NCBI GenBank assembly: GCA_017937865.1
Contig: JAGBCU010000045.1
Coordinates: forward strand, 1 to 64,000
Direction: 5' to 3'
Source of the DNA: Clostridia bacterium
GTDB taxonomy: Bacteria > Bacillota > Clostridia > Oscillospirales > Acutalibacteraceae
DNA: 64,000 nt
The notes below the pieces were generated by a model, which saw only the letters and a list, made by a program, of their open reading frames with translations, was not told the DNA's origin and ran no database searches. Positions within the stretch are counted from its first letter, which is position 1, and every line of letters starts with the position of its first letter. This document shows positions 1-9,883 of the stretch, one piece after another. A program made the position numbers and the translations under genes.

Positions 1-228
1 GGGTGAGCGTTTGTGAGCGCTGCCAGTGGCAGATGAAGCGAACAATAAGCTCTGGGCACAATAAGGAGTATTGCGAAGTGAATAACGAGCAAGACGACTA
101 TATTGTAACCGGTTGACCGACGCCGTCAGGAGTTGGTGGGTGGTACTCGACGTGAGACCTCGAACGTCGTGAAACCGTAGGTTTCATTGACACAAACTTA
201 CATTTTCAGGTAAAGTCAGTTAGTACAC
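1..228. other. GC-richer structured segment with a truncated open frame
   Basis: This segment is visibly richer in G and C than the rest of the window. It contains near-perfect short hairpins: CTGCCA/TGGCAG at 20-32, CGACGT/ACGTCG at 148-169 and GAAACC-GTA-GGTTTC at 171-185. A frame is open from base 3 to a stop at 114-116 (37 codons, three Cys, ending IVTG). It could be the 3' end of a truncated gene, but the hairpins suggest a structured RNA or the end of a mobile element or intron. I do not recognise the family. Confidence 0.35.
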
Positions 229-341
229 CGTAGGGAACGCGGCTTTTGCCCGTTCCGCTATGGGTGCGATTGAGTTGCCGTCGTACGTTACCGTATGGGG
301 AAGTTTATTTACACGGAACACCCAAAGGGATGTTCCCTACA
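229..341. repeat. Palindromic repeat element, copy 1
   Basis: This is a 113-bp element whose ends form an inverted repeat (GTAGGGAAC near 230 and GTTCCCTAC near 332-340), with further internal complementarity (TGGGTG and CACCCA). It is closely related to the element at 363-475, 134 bp away. Both are followed by GTTGTT. It lies upstream of the giant surface-protein gene. A 65-codon open frame that covers parts of both copies is probably not a gene. Confidence 0.65.
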
Positions 342-362
342 GTTGTTCTACCGTGCCTCACC

Positions 363-475
363 CTGTAAGGAACGTGGCTCTGCCCGTTCCGCTATGGGTG
401 TGATTCGTTTACCGTCACAATTTATTGTATGGGCGGGTTTATTTACCGGAACACCCAGAGGGCTGTTCCTTACGG
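363..475. repeat. Palindromic repeat element, copy 2
   Basis: This is the second copy of the 113-bp palindromic element. Its arms read GTAAGGAAC and GTTCCTTAC. The G-to-A change relative to copy 1 is matched by a C-to-T change in the opposite arm, so pairing is preserved. That suggests the folded structure is what is conserved. It could be a MITE-like repeat or a structured transcript end. Confidence 0.65.
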
Positions 476-557
476 TTGTTTTTTCGCAATAAAATTCTTC
501 TTATTTTTTCAAAATTTCTAATAGTTTTTTTTGATTTTTATTGATTTTTTTATTCTG

Positions 558-612
558 AAATGGTATTATACTTATTTGTATAACCATTTTTAAAATGGAG
601 AAATATTATAAT
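558..612 (+). promoter_or_regulatory. Leader/promoter region of the surface-protein operon with competing palindromes
   Basis: AAATGGT (558-564) is complementary to ACCATTT (583-589), and CCATTTT-T-AAAATGG (584-598) is itself a perfect palindrome. The middle arm can therefore pair either way. A TATAAT hexamer follows at 607-612 but has no good -35 box. The arrangement could be an operator pair or alternative RNA hairpins. The AGGAGG ribosome site for the next gene is at about 677-682. Confidence 0.4.
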
Positions 613-693
613 CTGAAAACAGACGAAAAATACTATTTATAGTTATATATATTATTGGTTGTTTGTGTTCAGTTTTAGGAGGAAAAAATTTTT

Positions 694-3600
694 ATGAAAA
701 AAGGACTTTCGCTTTTCCTTGCGCTCCTTATGGTAGTGCTGGTGTTTTCACCTGCATTTCCGTCATTAGGGATTGTTGCAAGTGCAGCAAGCACGTTCCC
801 GGTTGAGCTTGCCTTTAACAACCTCTTCATATTTGAGGATTGGGCAACCAACTCATTATCGTCAACGGTAATCGTTGACGGAGTCGCTCAATCCAAAGAT
901 GCAAATCTTTTGGAAACTGATATTGAGAACGGTAGCTTTACATTTTATAAAAAAGATATGGCTGCTGCCGAAACTTATACAGCATTCTCAATGAGTGAGA
1001 CTGATGCTGCATTCAACAGCAAGTATTATATGATGTCAGTTGAGCCGAATACAAAGTATACTTTTTCATACAACGTACAGGGTACTATTTGGGAGTTCAC
1101 CCCAATCGTATTTATGTATGATAATCAGGGCTTGTTTGATGGTCTCGATACAATGGTGGCATACGGCACACCCGGCTACGGCAATAATAGCTTTGATTTT
1201 ACTACACCTGCTGATGTAACAGCAATTCAGATCCGTTTCACTATCGGTGATGATACTGGTTCCAGAGGTGCAGATGTAACTGAGGTTTATGCAAATGTTT
1301 CAGACATTGCTATTTACAAAACCGAATTGAAGGAAGCTTATCTTGCTGACCAGAATATGTTCAGCCTTGAGGATTGGGCAAATAATGCAAGCTCATCAAC
1401 TACACCATCTTCTAATTTGGGTACCGTAACACCGAATGTGTCAGATGGTAGTATAAGATTTGTGAATTCCGGCACAGGTTATTTGTGGACCGGTTTCGGA
1501 GTAGATCAGGGAAATAGTAACGATGCTTACTATACAATGACGGTTTCTCCTAATACCAGTTATACTTTAACCTATGATCTTACCGACCAAAACCTTCTTG
1601 GTCCTATATACTGTCAGCCGTTTATTGTTGAAATGAGAGATGACGGAACATGCATAACTTATTATGCTAATCCAACCGCAAGTCTTTCTAACAAGTTCCA
1701 ATTCACTACTCAAGCAGAAACGGTGCGCATTCAGCTTGTATTTGCACTCATTACTGATGGGGATAACACTGCAAGTGCTGAAAATCCACGATACGTTACT
1801 GTAAATAACATCGGCATTTATGAAACTTCTGTTTTCAGTGTTGACTTTGAAACAATTACAGGTCATACTCACCGTGCGGCTTATTCATACACCACAGGTA
1901 GTAGCGATAACGGTACATACGGAACTCTTCCTACTCCTTCATACGTTCCTGAAAACTATGTTTTTGCCGGTTGGTATACAGGTAAAGACGGTACAGGTGA
2001 ATACATTTCTGCTGATACAGAGGTTTCATATTCAAGCTATACCGTTTACCCCAAATTTGAACCTAAGGTAGATACACTTACAATTACTACTCCTCCCTCT
2101 AAAATTGAATACACACTTGGTGAAAAGCTTAACACAGCAGGTCTTGTTCTTACTGCAACTATTAACTATATGAAACAGGAAGATACAGACAACGACGGTG
2201 TAGTTGATACAGAAACACCGGCTGTTAATACTTTTAACATTACTTCCGGTTATCGTTGCACACCCGAGTATTTAACTGCCGAAGGCACTCAGGCTATTAC
2301 TGTTGCATACGGCGGAATGACTGCAACCTTTAACGTTAACGTTAGCCCTTATAACGAAAAAAATATTACCGTTAACGGAGCTACACATCCCGTTACGGTA
2401 GCAAACAATAATTATACTATTGAATATAGTGGTACTCCCTTTAACCGTTACGAATTAAATTATTATTCTGACAGTTACGTTAAAGGCGTTATCACAATGG
2501 ATGCGGATACAGAGGAATTCTTCCTTGAGCCCTCCGATAACGGCCATTTCGCTTCATATATTGACAGCTTCCTCAGAGGTATTAAGCATTATTCAGTTGT
2601 ATCAATTGAATTTACTTGCCTTGATAATGAATACGGTAATTTTGAATTGTTCTCAGTAACAACAATTGATTCACCCGTACCCTCTGACCCCACCCAGTAC
2701 TACCAGAACGACGAATACAAGGTTGGTATCAGCCTTGACTACGGCGGTGTTGTAAGCTATATCGAAGACCTTGATGATGACGTTAGTGCCGCTGTTTATA
2801 ACGAAAACGGCAAGGATATTACAAGGGTTGACTATACAAGCAAGCTGCCTTCAGGCGCAACTGCGACAAGCAACAGCGTTAACCTTATTAATACAAACGA
2901 CCGCGGTCGTTACCTTCAGCAGTCTTACTACGGTACTGATCAGCCCCCTTATGAAATGGGTAGCTATAACGGAATTCCTTGGTCATACAACCCTGTTCAG
3001 GGTGGTAACATCAGTACCTTTGATCCCGGAACAGGTGAAGTTATCAAGGGTGCTGAAGCAAGTAAGGTTATTGACTACCGAATTACTGCAGATCAGATTT
3101 ATATTAAAACCCGTCCTCTTGACTGGGGTAAAAACTCAGAGGATTACCCCGATTCTTACGTTACAGACTCCTATATGGAGGCTTGGTATACCTTTGAAAA
3201 CGGTATGATTAAAACAACCTGCCGTTTCGTTGACTACTCAGGCTATCCTTCGAATACAACAACTCAGGAATACCCCGCACTTTATACAATCGAGCCTCTT
3301 AACCATTTCGTTTATAACGAAACTACAGAAGCTAAAGCTTGGGAAGCAGCAAGCATTGCATGGCAAACTGATGGTATGAAAAATATCGAAGAGCCTGATT
3401 TCTGGGGTGTATTGCCTGAATATAATGCATTACTTAAAGCAAACGGTATGTCTGAGGTAGACGTAGACGTTGACTGTTATGAAAACTGGGCTGCCTTTAC
3501 AGCAAGTGCAGATACAGACAGCTTCGGTATCGGTGTTTATTCAGCAGGTATAACAGACTTCCATTACGGTGTTTTCCCTGCAATTTATAATGAAGACCAG

Positions 3601-6600
3601 GTTAAACAAGGTAATCTTGTAGCAAACTACAGACACGCAGCTTCTCTTGACCCTGCTATTGAAAGCCCCACTTCATATATTTCTCCCGTTGGTACAATGA
3701 CATTTGAAAGCTATAAGCCTTCAACTTATTCATTCTACGTAACAACAGGTACTGCCGACCAGATTCGTGAGGACTTCAGAAAGGTTGAATCAATTGAGTC
3801 GGCTGAGGCACTTGCACAGACTAAGGTTGCAGTTCCTGAAACTGTTTATATGGCTCCCGTTGACGGTGCTTCAACAGTTGGTGAAATATACGTTAACAAT
3901 ATCTTAGATTCAAACGATTTCTACAATGTTACAACCCTTGCAGAGCGTGAAGATAATATGTATTTCGGTATTCATATTGCTGACGCTGCATACTTCACAG
4001 TTGACGTTTCAAACGCTACGAATCCTTCTAACGATATCAACTTGTGCACAACAGGTGGTTCTGCTGTCAGCACAACTCAGCAATTTGAGTTTGACCCCAA
4101 CGATAACTTTATTAATGACGGTCAGTATGAATTGAGATTCAGCGGTACGGGACTTAACCCCGGCGAAAAGGCTACTGCTAAATGGGATATAACCGTTACA
4201 ATGGATGACGGTACAACTCAAAAGTATGCGTATTATACTGTTTTGTATGCTCCGGAGCGTACAGTCGGTGCAGTTGCAGAGGGTCGTTATGATAGTTCTG
4301 CAAACAATGAGATTTCATCATGGATTACAGGTGCAAACGGTGTTGATCACTCCCAGCGAGCTCCGTTAGGTACATTGAAGGGTGACGTTCACGACTCCGG
4401 TTATTTCGTATACGATCCTTTGATATATACAACTCCGCAAACACCGGCAGGTGCAGCAAGCCAAAATTCACATGACTATATTATTAGTATTGATGAAAGC
4501 CAATTGAATGATAACGGTGCACACGAAACAGACGATTTTAGCGATACTGCTTACGTTCTTGCGACCGGTACCGATGCTCAAGACCATTCAAGAGCTCAAA
4601 GCTACCTTGGTCTTCTTAAGGTTGATAAATCTCGTTATACAAACACTAACCAAATTCCAAACCTTGAAATAGGTTTTGATATTTTGAGAGTTGGCAGTGG
4701 CGCTCCAAAAGATTCACTTCGTACTTATACAACATACTACACATTAGGTACAGAGAGCTCCTTTACTCCAACAACAGATTACAGTGCAGCACCCAGCGGT
4801 TGGACTACACATAGTGGTCCATACACCGATTTTGCGGGTAGTAATTCAATTCCGTACAGAGAAACAGTGATTCCTTCATACAGTGTTTCGGATATAGATG
4901 GTAAATATATTCATGCGTTGAATCAGGGTGATGCTGTTAACTTTTTGAACAGCGACAATAAATATGCAACTGCCGGTACATCACTCCTTTGCTCTGTTAC
5001 TGATAAGAGCGGTCTTCGTGAGTCAGTACTTACAGGCTACGGCATAACTGATACTAACCCTGAATTTGATGAATCACTTGAAAACGCAGCAACCGTTCTC
5101 GGTGACCCCTCTGCAACTCAGGAAGAAATTGATAACGCAAAGAAAGAGCTTAACGATGCAATGCAGGAAAAGGTTGATACCTACTACGCATTGAAATACG
5201 ATAATATCTTCAGTGTTTACGAATTCTCTCAGAAGTCTGACAGTATGAAGGTTGTTGCTGACAGAGGTACAGCTACCTATAGCAACGGTGCTCTTACAGT
5301 TGTTAACGACACAATAACAGGTGGCGAAGCATATACAAACTATGGCTCAGCAGACGGTTATTACCACGTTGATTTGAAGCCTAACACAGAATACGTATTT
5401 GAATATGACGTTACAACAGACCTTAAAGCTCAGGCGTTTATGTTCTTCTATAATTCAACCGGCGGTAACGGTGATGTTCCTACAAACATCTCCGTTCAGA
5501 CAAACGGCGGTCAATGGGTTCCAAGAACTGAAAGCAACTCTTGGTGGGGTAATTACACTAACAGTGCAGGTACTTATCACTATGCTGTAAGATTCACTAC
5601 CGGTGCTAATACAGTAAAAGCCGGCTTCCGTTTCGGTAATACAAGTAACGACCCCGTAACTTCAACCTTCAGCAATATTAAGCTTGTTGATGTTGCTCAT
5701 TACTATGCAAATGCAACGTATAGCAAAACTGAGGAGCTCTTTAAGGAATACACTTCTTACGGTGCTATGATAACACCCGTAAGACCCGGTTATACACTTG
5801 CAGGCTGGCAGGATGCAAACGGCGTTGCTGTTACAGGTGCGGATATTGCAACAGAGCATAAGAGCATTTATTCAGTATGGAATGAAAATTCTTATACCGT
5901 TAACTATGATAAAAACGGTGCTGATGAAGGCTCAGCCGATGCAAAGATTTTCAAATATACAGAAGAGTTTACTCTTCCTGATGATTTCTCAAGAGATTAT
6001 TATATGTTTAAGGGCTGGGCGTACGAGGCTGATGCAACAGCACCTGTATTTACTCCCGGTCAGACTATCTCATTTGCAGATATTAAGGCAGATGAAATTG
6101 ACTCTAATAATCAGGTTACTCTTTATGCCGTATGGGAAAAAGGATATTCATTGTATTACTCACCCAACAACGGTACAGGTGAGCTTGCAGGAACATTTAA
6201 GGGTTATACTGAACCTCATACAATTAAAGAGAATACAACTATAACAAGAGAAGGTTATACCTTCCTCGGTTGGTCTCTTGACCAGAATGCAACAGCTCCT
6301 AGCTATTATGCAGGCGACGAGTTGACAGTAAGTGCAATTGACTCTAAGTATATTCAGAAGGATACAAGCAACGAGTTACAAACATACGTAGTTCTTCACG
6401 CTGTTTGGTCTGAGCATAAATACGGTATTGCCTTTAATGCAAACGGCGGTTCAGGTGAAATGGCAGCTATGCCGAATATCGGCTATGATGACGGTACAAC
6501 TCTTACCGCTAACAGCTTTACAAAAGAAGGCTACACCTTTAACGGTTGGAATACAGCCGCTAACGGTTCAGGCACAAGCTATGCAGATAAAGAAAACGTA

Positions 6601-9588
6601 TCAAAGCTTACAGCAGATGATAACGCTAACGTAACTCTTTACGCTCAGTGGAAGGCAAACAGCTATACCGTAAGATTTAATGCTAATACAGGCTCAGGTA
6701 CAATGAGTGACCTTGCTATGACCTACGACGTTGCAAAGAATCTTACTGCAAACGCATTTACTAAAGAGGGCTATGCTTTCATGGGTTGGAGTACAACTCC
6801 TGACGGTGAGGTTGTTTACAAGAACGGCGATAGCGTTAAGAATCTTACAGCTACTAATGGTGAAGTAATTAACCTTTATGCTGTATGGGCTCAGCCTACC
6901 GTAAACGTTACATTTGATAACCTTGTAGATATCAGTGCTTGGTCAGATACCGTAAATAACGGTACGTTAGTAAACTACAGCGATATAGGCTTTACGGTTA
7001 AATCAAATGCGGATGCAGGCGAAGCAACCTGTTCTTCAGCATATTTCCCAATTACAGTTGGTGAAAAATACGTAGTTGAAGCTGATATCAAGGGTACCGG
7101 TTGGGATATTTACGTATTCTTCTGCGATGATGCAGGTAACTGGGTTGAGTTTAGTGACGGTACTAACAGATTCTCTTCTGACGGCAAAAACGTTGCTGAG
7201 ACTAACGGAATTCACGTAAAATCTATTGAATTTACTGCTCCTGCAGGTGCAACTAAGGTTCAGCTTCGTGTTGATGCCAATAATGCTAATAATGCAGTAA
7301 GATTTGAAAATATCCGTGCTTATAACGTGAAAGATGCAACTTATCTTGAAACTGTTAACAAATACGTGAAGTATTCTGATACTTACGGCAAGCTTCCCGT
7401 TCCCGTAAAAGAGGGTCAGCAGTTCCTCGGTTGGGTAGACGGTAACGATAATATGGTAACCGCTGATTCAATAATGAACAGCACAAGCACTGTATACCTT
7501 AAATCAACATGGACAGTTAACTCAAACACAGCTAACGATGATACAGTTGTTATTGAATACGGTCTTCCTGTTGTAATTGACCTTCTTTCAAACGATAAAG
7601 GCGGTACAGTAACAGGTATCGGTAAAAACGGCGTAAGTGCTTCAGACCTTGGTAAAGTAAGCCATCCTTCAAGTATACTTACTGATAAAGCAAGCTCACT
7701 TACATTAACTAACGGTACTGCTGAGCTTGATAACAACGGAAAAGTTACTTACACACCTTCAAAAACAAACGTTGCAGCTGAAGAAGTATTCTTCTACGAG
7801 GTAAGTGTTGACGGAGTATTCTACTACGCTAAGGTAACAATTATCCCTGCTACAACAATTTATTTTGAAGACACGTTCTTTACGTTTGAAGATTCTTCAG
7901 TAACAAAGAACGGTACAACATACAACTATAACTGGCAGAATCTCGGTACGTCTGTAGGCGAGGTATTCCAGAGTGCTGACAGACCCGGTGCATTCAATTT
8001 CGCAGATGATGCAAATAACGTTTACGGTTATGATTCATCTTTTGATGATAAAGTAGCATATTCAGGCGGTACAGCTCATTTCGTTGAGGTTGACCAGATT
8101 GCAGGTACTGCTGCACCTAAGGCTGTATTTACTTTTACAGGTACAGGCTTCGACTTATTCAGCGTAACTGATAACAAGTCAGGTACAGTAACCGTAACAA
8201 TTTACAACGGTACTGAAGTTGATGCTTCAAAACGTGTTCAGGGTATAATGGCAAACGCTTACTTCGGTTATAGCTATGATAGTGAAAATGATAGTTATAC
8301 TCCTTCAGATAACGGTGCTCTTTTCCAGGTACCCCTTATCCGTGCACGTGACCTCGGCTATGGCACATATACTGTAGTTGTAAGTCCCAGATACAACAAG
8401 GCGTTTGACGTTGCAGGAACCGGTAAAGCAGGCGTTTACGTTGATTCTGTTAGAATCTACGACCCCATGGGCAGCGGTAATGCAACAGCAAACGACGCCT
8501 ATATGGCAGACGGTGAATATGCACCTCAGTTCCTTGAAATACGTGATACACTTGTATTGCCGATAAAAGACAGTAATGGCAAATTTACAGGTGAGTATAA
8601 TATTACAGAAATTCAAGAATATAATAAATCTGTATTCATTGATGGTGGCAAAACAACAATGGCTGATTTTATAAAATCAGGTCCTAAGAACGAGGTTTAC
8701 CTTCAGAACGGTAACTCTGTTGCGTTCCATATCGTAACAGACAGAGCTGACTTACCTTCAACAATTCAGCTTGGTATGAGCCTTGCAGGTAAGGACGGTT
8801 CAAGTGCTAACGTTAGATTAATGAATACCGCTTACAATAGTTGGGTTGAAAACATAACTCTTAACAGCACTTCTGAACGTTATTACAACATTGAAGCTGT
8901 TGTTGATTGGGTAGAGCAGAGTGACGGTACTTATAAAACTGCATCACCTGTTGTAATTACAAATACATCAGATGCTATCGTTTCACTTACATCGCTTAAA
9001 TGGGCATTTGACAGTGAAGATACTAATGCAACTGTTCTCAGCCTTATGTCAGATATGGATACACCTGAATTAGCAAAGGCAGCAATTATGCGTATGGCTA
9101 ATCCTCAGGTTACTCCTCAGCAGACAATACTTAGCAGAGATAATATTACCTATAGCTTCTCAGGCGAGCCCTATGCTCCCGGTGATTCCGGAATTCTTAC
9201 AATTACTACAGAGCAGGGTGTTTCAGGCGTTACTGTTAACGGAACAGACGTTTTCGACTGTGAGCTTAATTCAGACGGCAAATTAGAATGGTCTTGTGAA
9301 TTTACTGCAGAAGCAGCAGATTCAATGACCTTTGAGATTGTTGCACGTGATGAAAATGGCTTCACAAGCGAGTCTATTTACGCTACAACTGATATTGACA
9401 ACAATACAGATGATAACGATAATGAAGCTACAGAGCCTGACGGTGATGAATCTGATGATACTACAGGCGATTCAGGTAATAATAACGTTGTTACTAGTCC
9501 CGAATCATTCGTAACTACTCTTCTTAACGGTATATTTAATATCATAAGAAAATTATTAGGTGCTATTTTAGGAGGTGCTACAGTATGA
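694..9588 (+). CDS. Giant secreted multidomain surface protein (2964 aa)
   Basis: The protein starts with a signal peptide (Lys-Lys, hydrophobic core, cleavage near Ala-Ser-Ala-Ala at about 31-34). Four CBM-like beta-sandwich modules lie at about 40-210, 218-383, 1505-1666 and 2070-2216, and modules 2-4 are each followed by InlB-type (Listeria-Bacteroides) repeats. Five of those repeats form a block at about 1669-2068 with GW and YAVW signatures. An Ig-like Big_3 domain sits at about 460-549. A large sheet-rich region at about 663-1036 carries an NPVQGG motif. A FIVAR-like helical segment (about 1460-1498), a cadherin/VCBS-like domain (about 2281-2386) and a jelly-roll-like region (about 2388-2596) follow. 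An acidic linker (about 2901-2933) precedes a hydrophobic/amphipathic C-terminus. There is no LPXTG motif or S-layer homology domain. AGGAGG lies 11 bases before the ATG. Its likely role is glycan binding or adhesion; no catalytic site is evident. Confidence 0.9.
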   Translation: MKKGLSLFLALLMVVLVFSPAFPSLGIVASAASTFPVELAFNNLFIFEDWATNSLSSTVIVDGVAQSKDANLLETDIENGSFTFYKKDMAAAETYTAFSMSETDAAFNSKYYMMSVEPNTKYTFSYNVQGTIWEFTPIVFMYDNQGLFDGLDTMVAYGTPGYGNNSFDFTTPADVTAIQIRFTIGDDTGSRGADVTEVYANVSDIAIYKTELKEAYLADQNMFSLEDWANNASSSTTPSSNLGTVTPNVSDGSIRFVNSGTGYLWTGFGVDQGNSNDAYYTMTVSPNTSYTLTYDLTDQNLLGPIYCQPFIVEMRDDGTCITYYANPTASLSNKFQFTTQAETVRIQLVFALITDGDNTASAENPRYVTVNNIGIYETSVFSVDFETITGHTHRAAYSYTTGSSDNGTYGTLPTPSYVPENYVFAGWYTGKDGTGEYISADTEVSYSSYTVYPKFEPKVDTLTITTPPSKIEYTLGEKLNTAGLVLTATINYMKQEDTDNDGVVDTETPAVNTFNITSGYRCTPEYLTAEGTQAITVAYGGMTATFNVNVSPYNEKNITVNGATHPVTVANNNYTIEYSGTPFNRYELNYYSDSYVKGVITMDADTEEFFLEPSDNGHFASYIDSFLRGIKHYSVVSIEFTCLDNEYGNFELFSVTTIDSPVPSDPTQYYQNDEYKVGISLDYGGVVSYIEDLDDDVSAAVYNENGKDITRVDYTSKLPSGATATSNSVNLINTNDRGRYLQQSYYGTDQPPYEMGSYNGIPWSYNPVQGGNISTFDPGTGEVIKGAEASKVIDYRITADQIYIKTRPLDWGKNSEDYPDSYVTDSYMEAWYTFENGMIKTTCRFVDYSGYPSNTTTQEYPALYTIEPLNHFVYNETTEAKAWEAASIAWQTDGMKNIEEPDFWGVLPEYNALLKANGMSEVDVDVDCYENWAAFTASADTDSFGIGVYSAGITDFHYGVFPAIYNEDQVKQGNLVANYRHAASLDPAIESPTSYISPVGTMTFESYKPSTYSFYVTTGTADQIREDFRKVESIESAEALAQTKVAVPETVYMAPVDGASTVGEIYVNNILDSNDFYNVTTLAEREDNMYFGIHIADAAYFTVDVSNATNPSNDINLCTTGGSAVSTTQQFEFDPNDNFINDGQYELRFSGTGLNPGEKATAKWDITVTMDDGTTQKYAYYTVLYAPERTVGAVAEGRYDSSANNEISSWITGANGVDHSQRAPLGTLKGDVHDSGYFVYDPLIYTTPQTPAGAASQNSHDYIISIDESQLNDNGAHETDDFSDTAYVLATGTDAQDHSRAQSYLGLLKVDKSRYTNTNQIPNLEIGFDILRVGSGAPKDSLRTYTTYYTLGTESSFTPTTDYSAAPSGWTTHSGPYTDFAGSNSIPYRETVIPSYSVSDIDGKYIHALNQGDAVNFLNSDNKYATAGTSLLCSVTDKSGLRESVLTGYGITDTNPEFDESLENAATVLGDPSATQEEIDNAKKELNDAMQEKVDTYYALKYDNIFSVYEFSQKSDSMKVVADRGTATYSNGALTVVNDTITGGEAYTNYGSADGYYHVDLKPNTEYVFEYDVTTDLKAQAFMFFYNSTGGNGDVPTNISVQTNGGQWVPRTESNSWWGNYTNSAGTYHYAVRFTTGANTVKAGFRFGNTSNDPVTSTFSNIKLVDVAHYYANATYSKTEELFKEYTSYGAMITPVRPGYTLAGWQDANGVAVTGADIATEHKSIYSVWNENSYTVNYDKNGADEGSADAKIFKYTEEFTLPDDFSRDYYMFKGWAYEADATAPVFTPGQTISFADIKADEIDSNNQVTLYAVWEKGYSLYYSPNNGTGELAGTFKGYTEPHTIKENTTITREGYTFLGWSLDQNATAPSYYAGDELTVSAIDSKYIQKDTSNELQTYVVLHAVWSEHKYGIAFNANGGSGEMAAMPNIGYDDGTTLTANSFTKEGYTFNGWNTAANGSGTSYADKENVSKLTADDNANVTLYAQWKANSYTVRFNANTGSGTMSDLAMTYDVAKNLTANAFTKEGYAFMGWSTTPDGEVVYKNGDSVKNLTATNGEVINLYAVWAQPTVNVTFDNLVDISAWSDTVNNGTLVNYSDIGFTVKSNADAGEATCSSAYFPITVGEKYVVEADIKGTGWDIYVFFCDDAGNWVEFSDGTNRFSSDGKNVAETNGIHVKSIEFTAPAGATKVQLRVDANNANNAVRFENIRAYNVKDATYLETVNKYVKYSDTYGKLPVPVKEGQQFLGWVDGNDNMVTADSIMNSTSTVYLKSTWTVNSNTANDDTVVIEYGLPVVIDLLSNDKGGTVTGIGKNGVSASDLGKVSHPSSILTDKASSLTLTNGTAELDNNGKVTYTPSKTNVAAEEVFFYEVSVDGVFYYAKVTIIPATTIYFEDTFFTFEDSSVTKNGTTYNYNWQNLGTSVGEVFQSADRPGAFNFADDANNVYGYDSSFDDKVAYSGGTAHFVEVDQIAGTAAPKAVFTFTGTGFDLFSVTDNKSGTVTVTIYNGTEVDASKRVQGIMANAYFGYSYDSENDSYTPSDNGALFQVPLIRARDLGYGTYTVVVSPRYNKAFDVAGTGKAGVYVDSVRIYDPMGSGNATANDAYMADGEYAPQFLEIRDTLVLPIKDSNGKFTGEYNITEIQEYNKSVFIDGGKTTMADFIKSGPKNEVYLQNGNSVAFHIVTDRADLPSTIQLGMSLAGKDGSSANVRLMNTAYNSWVENITLNSTSERYYNIEAVVDWVEQSDGTYKTASPVVITNTSDAIVSLTSLKWAFDSEDTNATVLSLMSDMDTPELAKAAIMRMANPQVTPQQTILSRDNITYSFSGEPYAPGDSGILTITTEQGVSGVTVNGTDVFDCELNSDGKLEWSCEFTAEAADSMTFEIVARDENGFTSESIYATTDIDNNTDDNDNEATEPDGDESDDTTGDSGNNNVVTSPESFVTTLLNGIFNIIRKLLGAILGGATV

Positions 9589-9824
9589 AAAATTATATAA
9601 AGCCTTCAATTTCATTCCAATTTTTCAATCTGGCAACAGGTGTTTCTGACGGATGCAATATGTCAGCTAACAGTGCTCCGTATCAGTGCCCTGTTGAAAT
9701 CCCGAACTGGCCCGGTGAAACCGTTTTTACAGCTTCTGCGTGTACTTGGGCAACCAACAACCCGGAAGAGTTTGACATTTGCTATCAAGGTCCCACAGGT
9801 ATAGTAAGTGTTTTAGGTTCTTGA
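9585..9824 (+). CDS. Small four-cysteine peptide, putative RiPP precursor (79 aa)
   Basis: The ATG overlaps the stop of the giant surface gene (ATGA), and AGGAGG sits inside that gene's 3' end, so the two are translationally coupled. The peptide has no signal sequence. It begins MKNYIKPSISF, a Lys/Tyr/Pro-rich start that I recall from small gut-Clostridia peptides. Its cysteines are at 24, 35, 53 and 66, in a Gly/Ser/Asn/Pro-rich body, and it ends in Leu-Gly-Ser. Four genes for an HprK-like kinase, a radical SAM-SPASM enzyme, a PqqD-like chaperone and a lipoprotein follow. By analogy with RiPP pathways this is the likely substrate, with residues 1 to about 23 as leader. The function is inferred; it could instead be a small structural partner of the surface protein. 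Confidence 0.75.
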   Translation: MKNYIKPSISFQFFNLATGVSDGCNMSANSAPYQCPVEIPNWPGETVFTASACTWATNNPEEFDICYQGPTGIVSVLGS

Positions 9825-9831
9825 TTAACCA

Positions 9832-9863
9832 AAGCCGAGCTCACTTTTTAAGTGGCTCGGCTT
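9832..9863 (+). terminator. Intra-operon hairpin (attenuator/partial terminator)
   Basis: AAGCCGAGC pairs with GCTCGGCTT, and an inner CACT/AGTG pair encloses a T-rich loop, making a very stable stem. The following bases (TGTTGTTGT) are U-rich but not a clean U run. It probably lowers transcription of the modification genes relative to the surface protein and peptide, or protects the upstream mRNA 3' end. Confidence 0.7.
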
Positions 9864-9883
9864 GTTGTTGTATTGGAGAAATT

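Noticed and set aside
295-492. 65-codon open frame across the palindromic elements
   Set aside because: It has no ribosome site and its sequence follows from the repeated inverted DNA.
1567-1872. Minus-strand open frames inside the giant surface gene and other large genes
   Set aside because: They are out-of-frame shadows of a clearly coding strand, lack ribosome sites and have no recognisable product.
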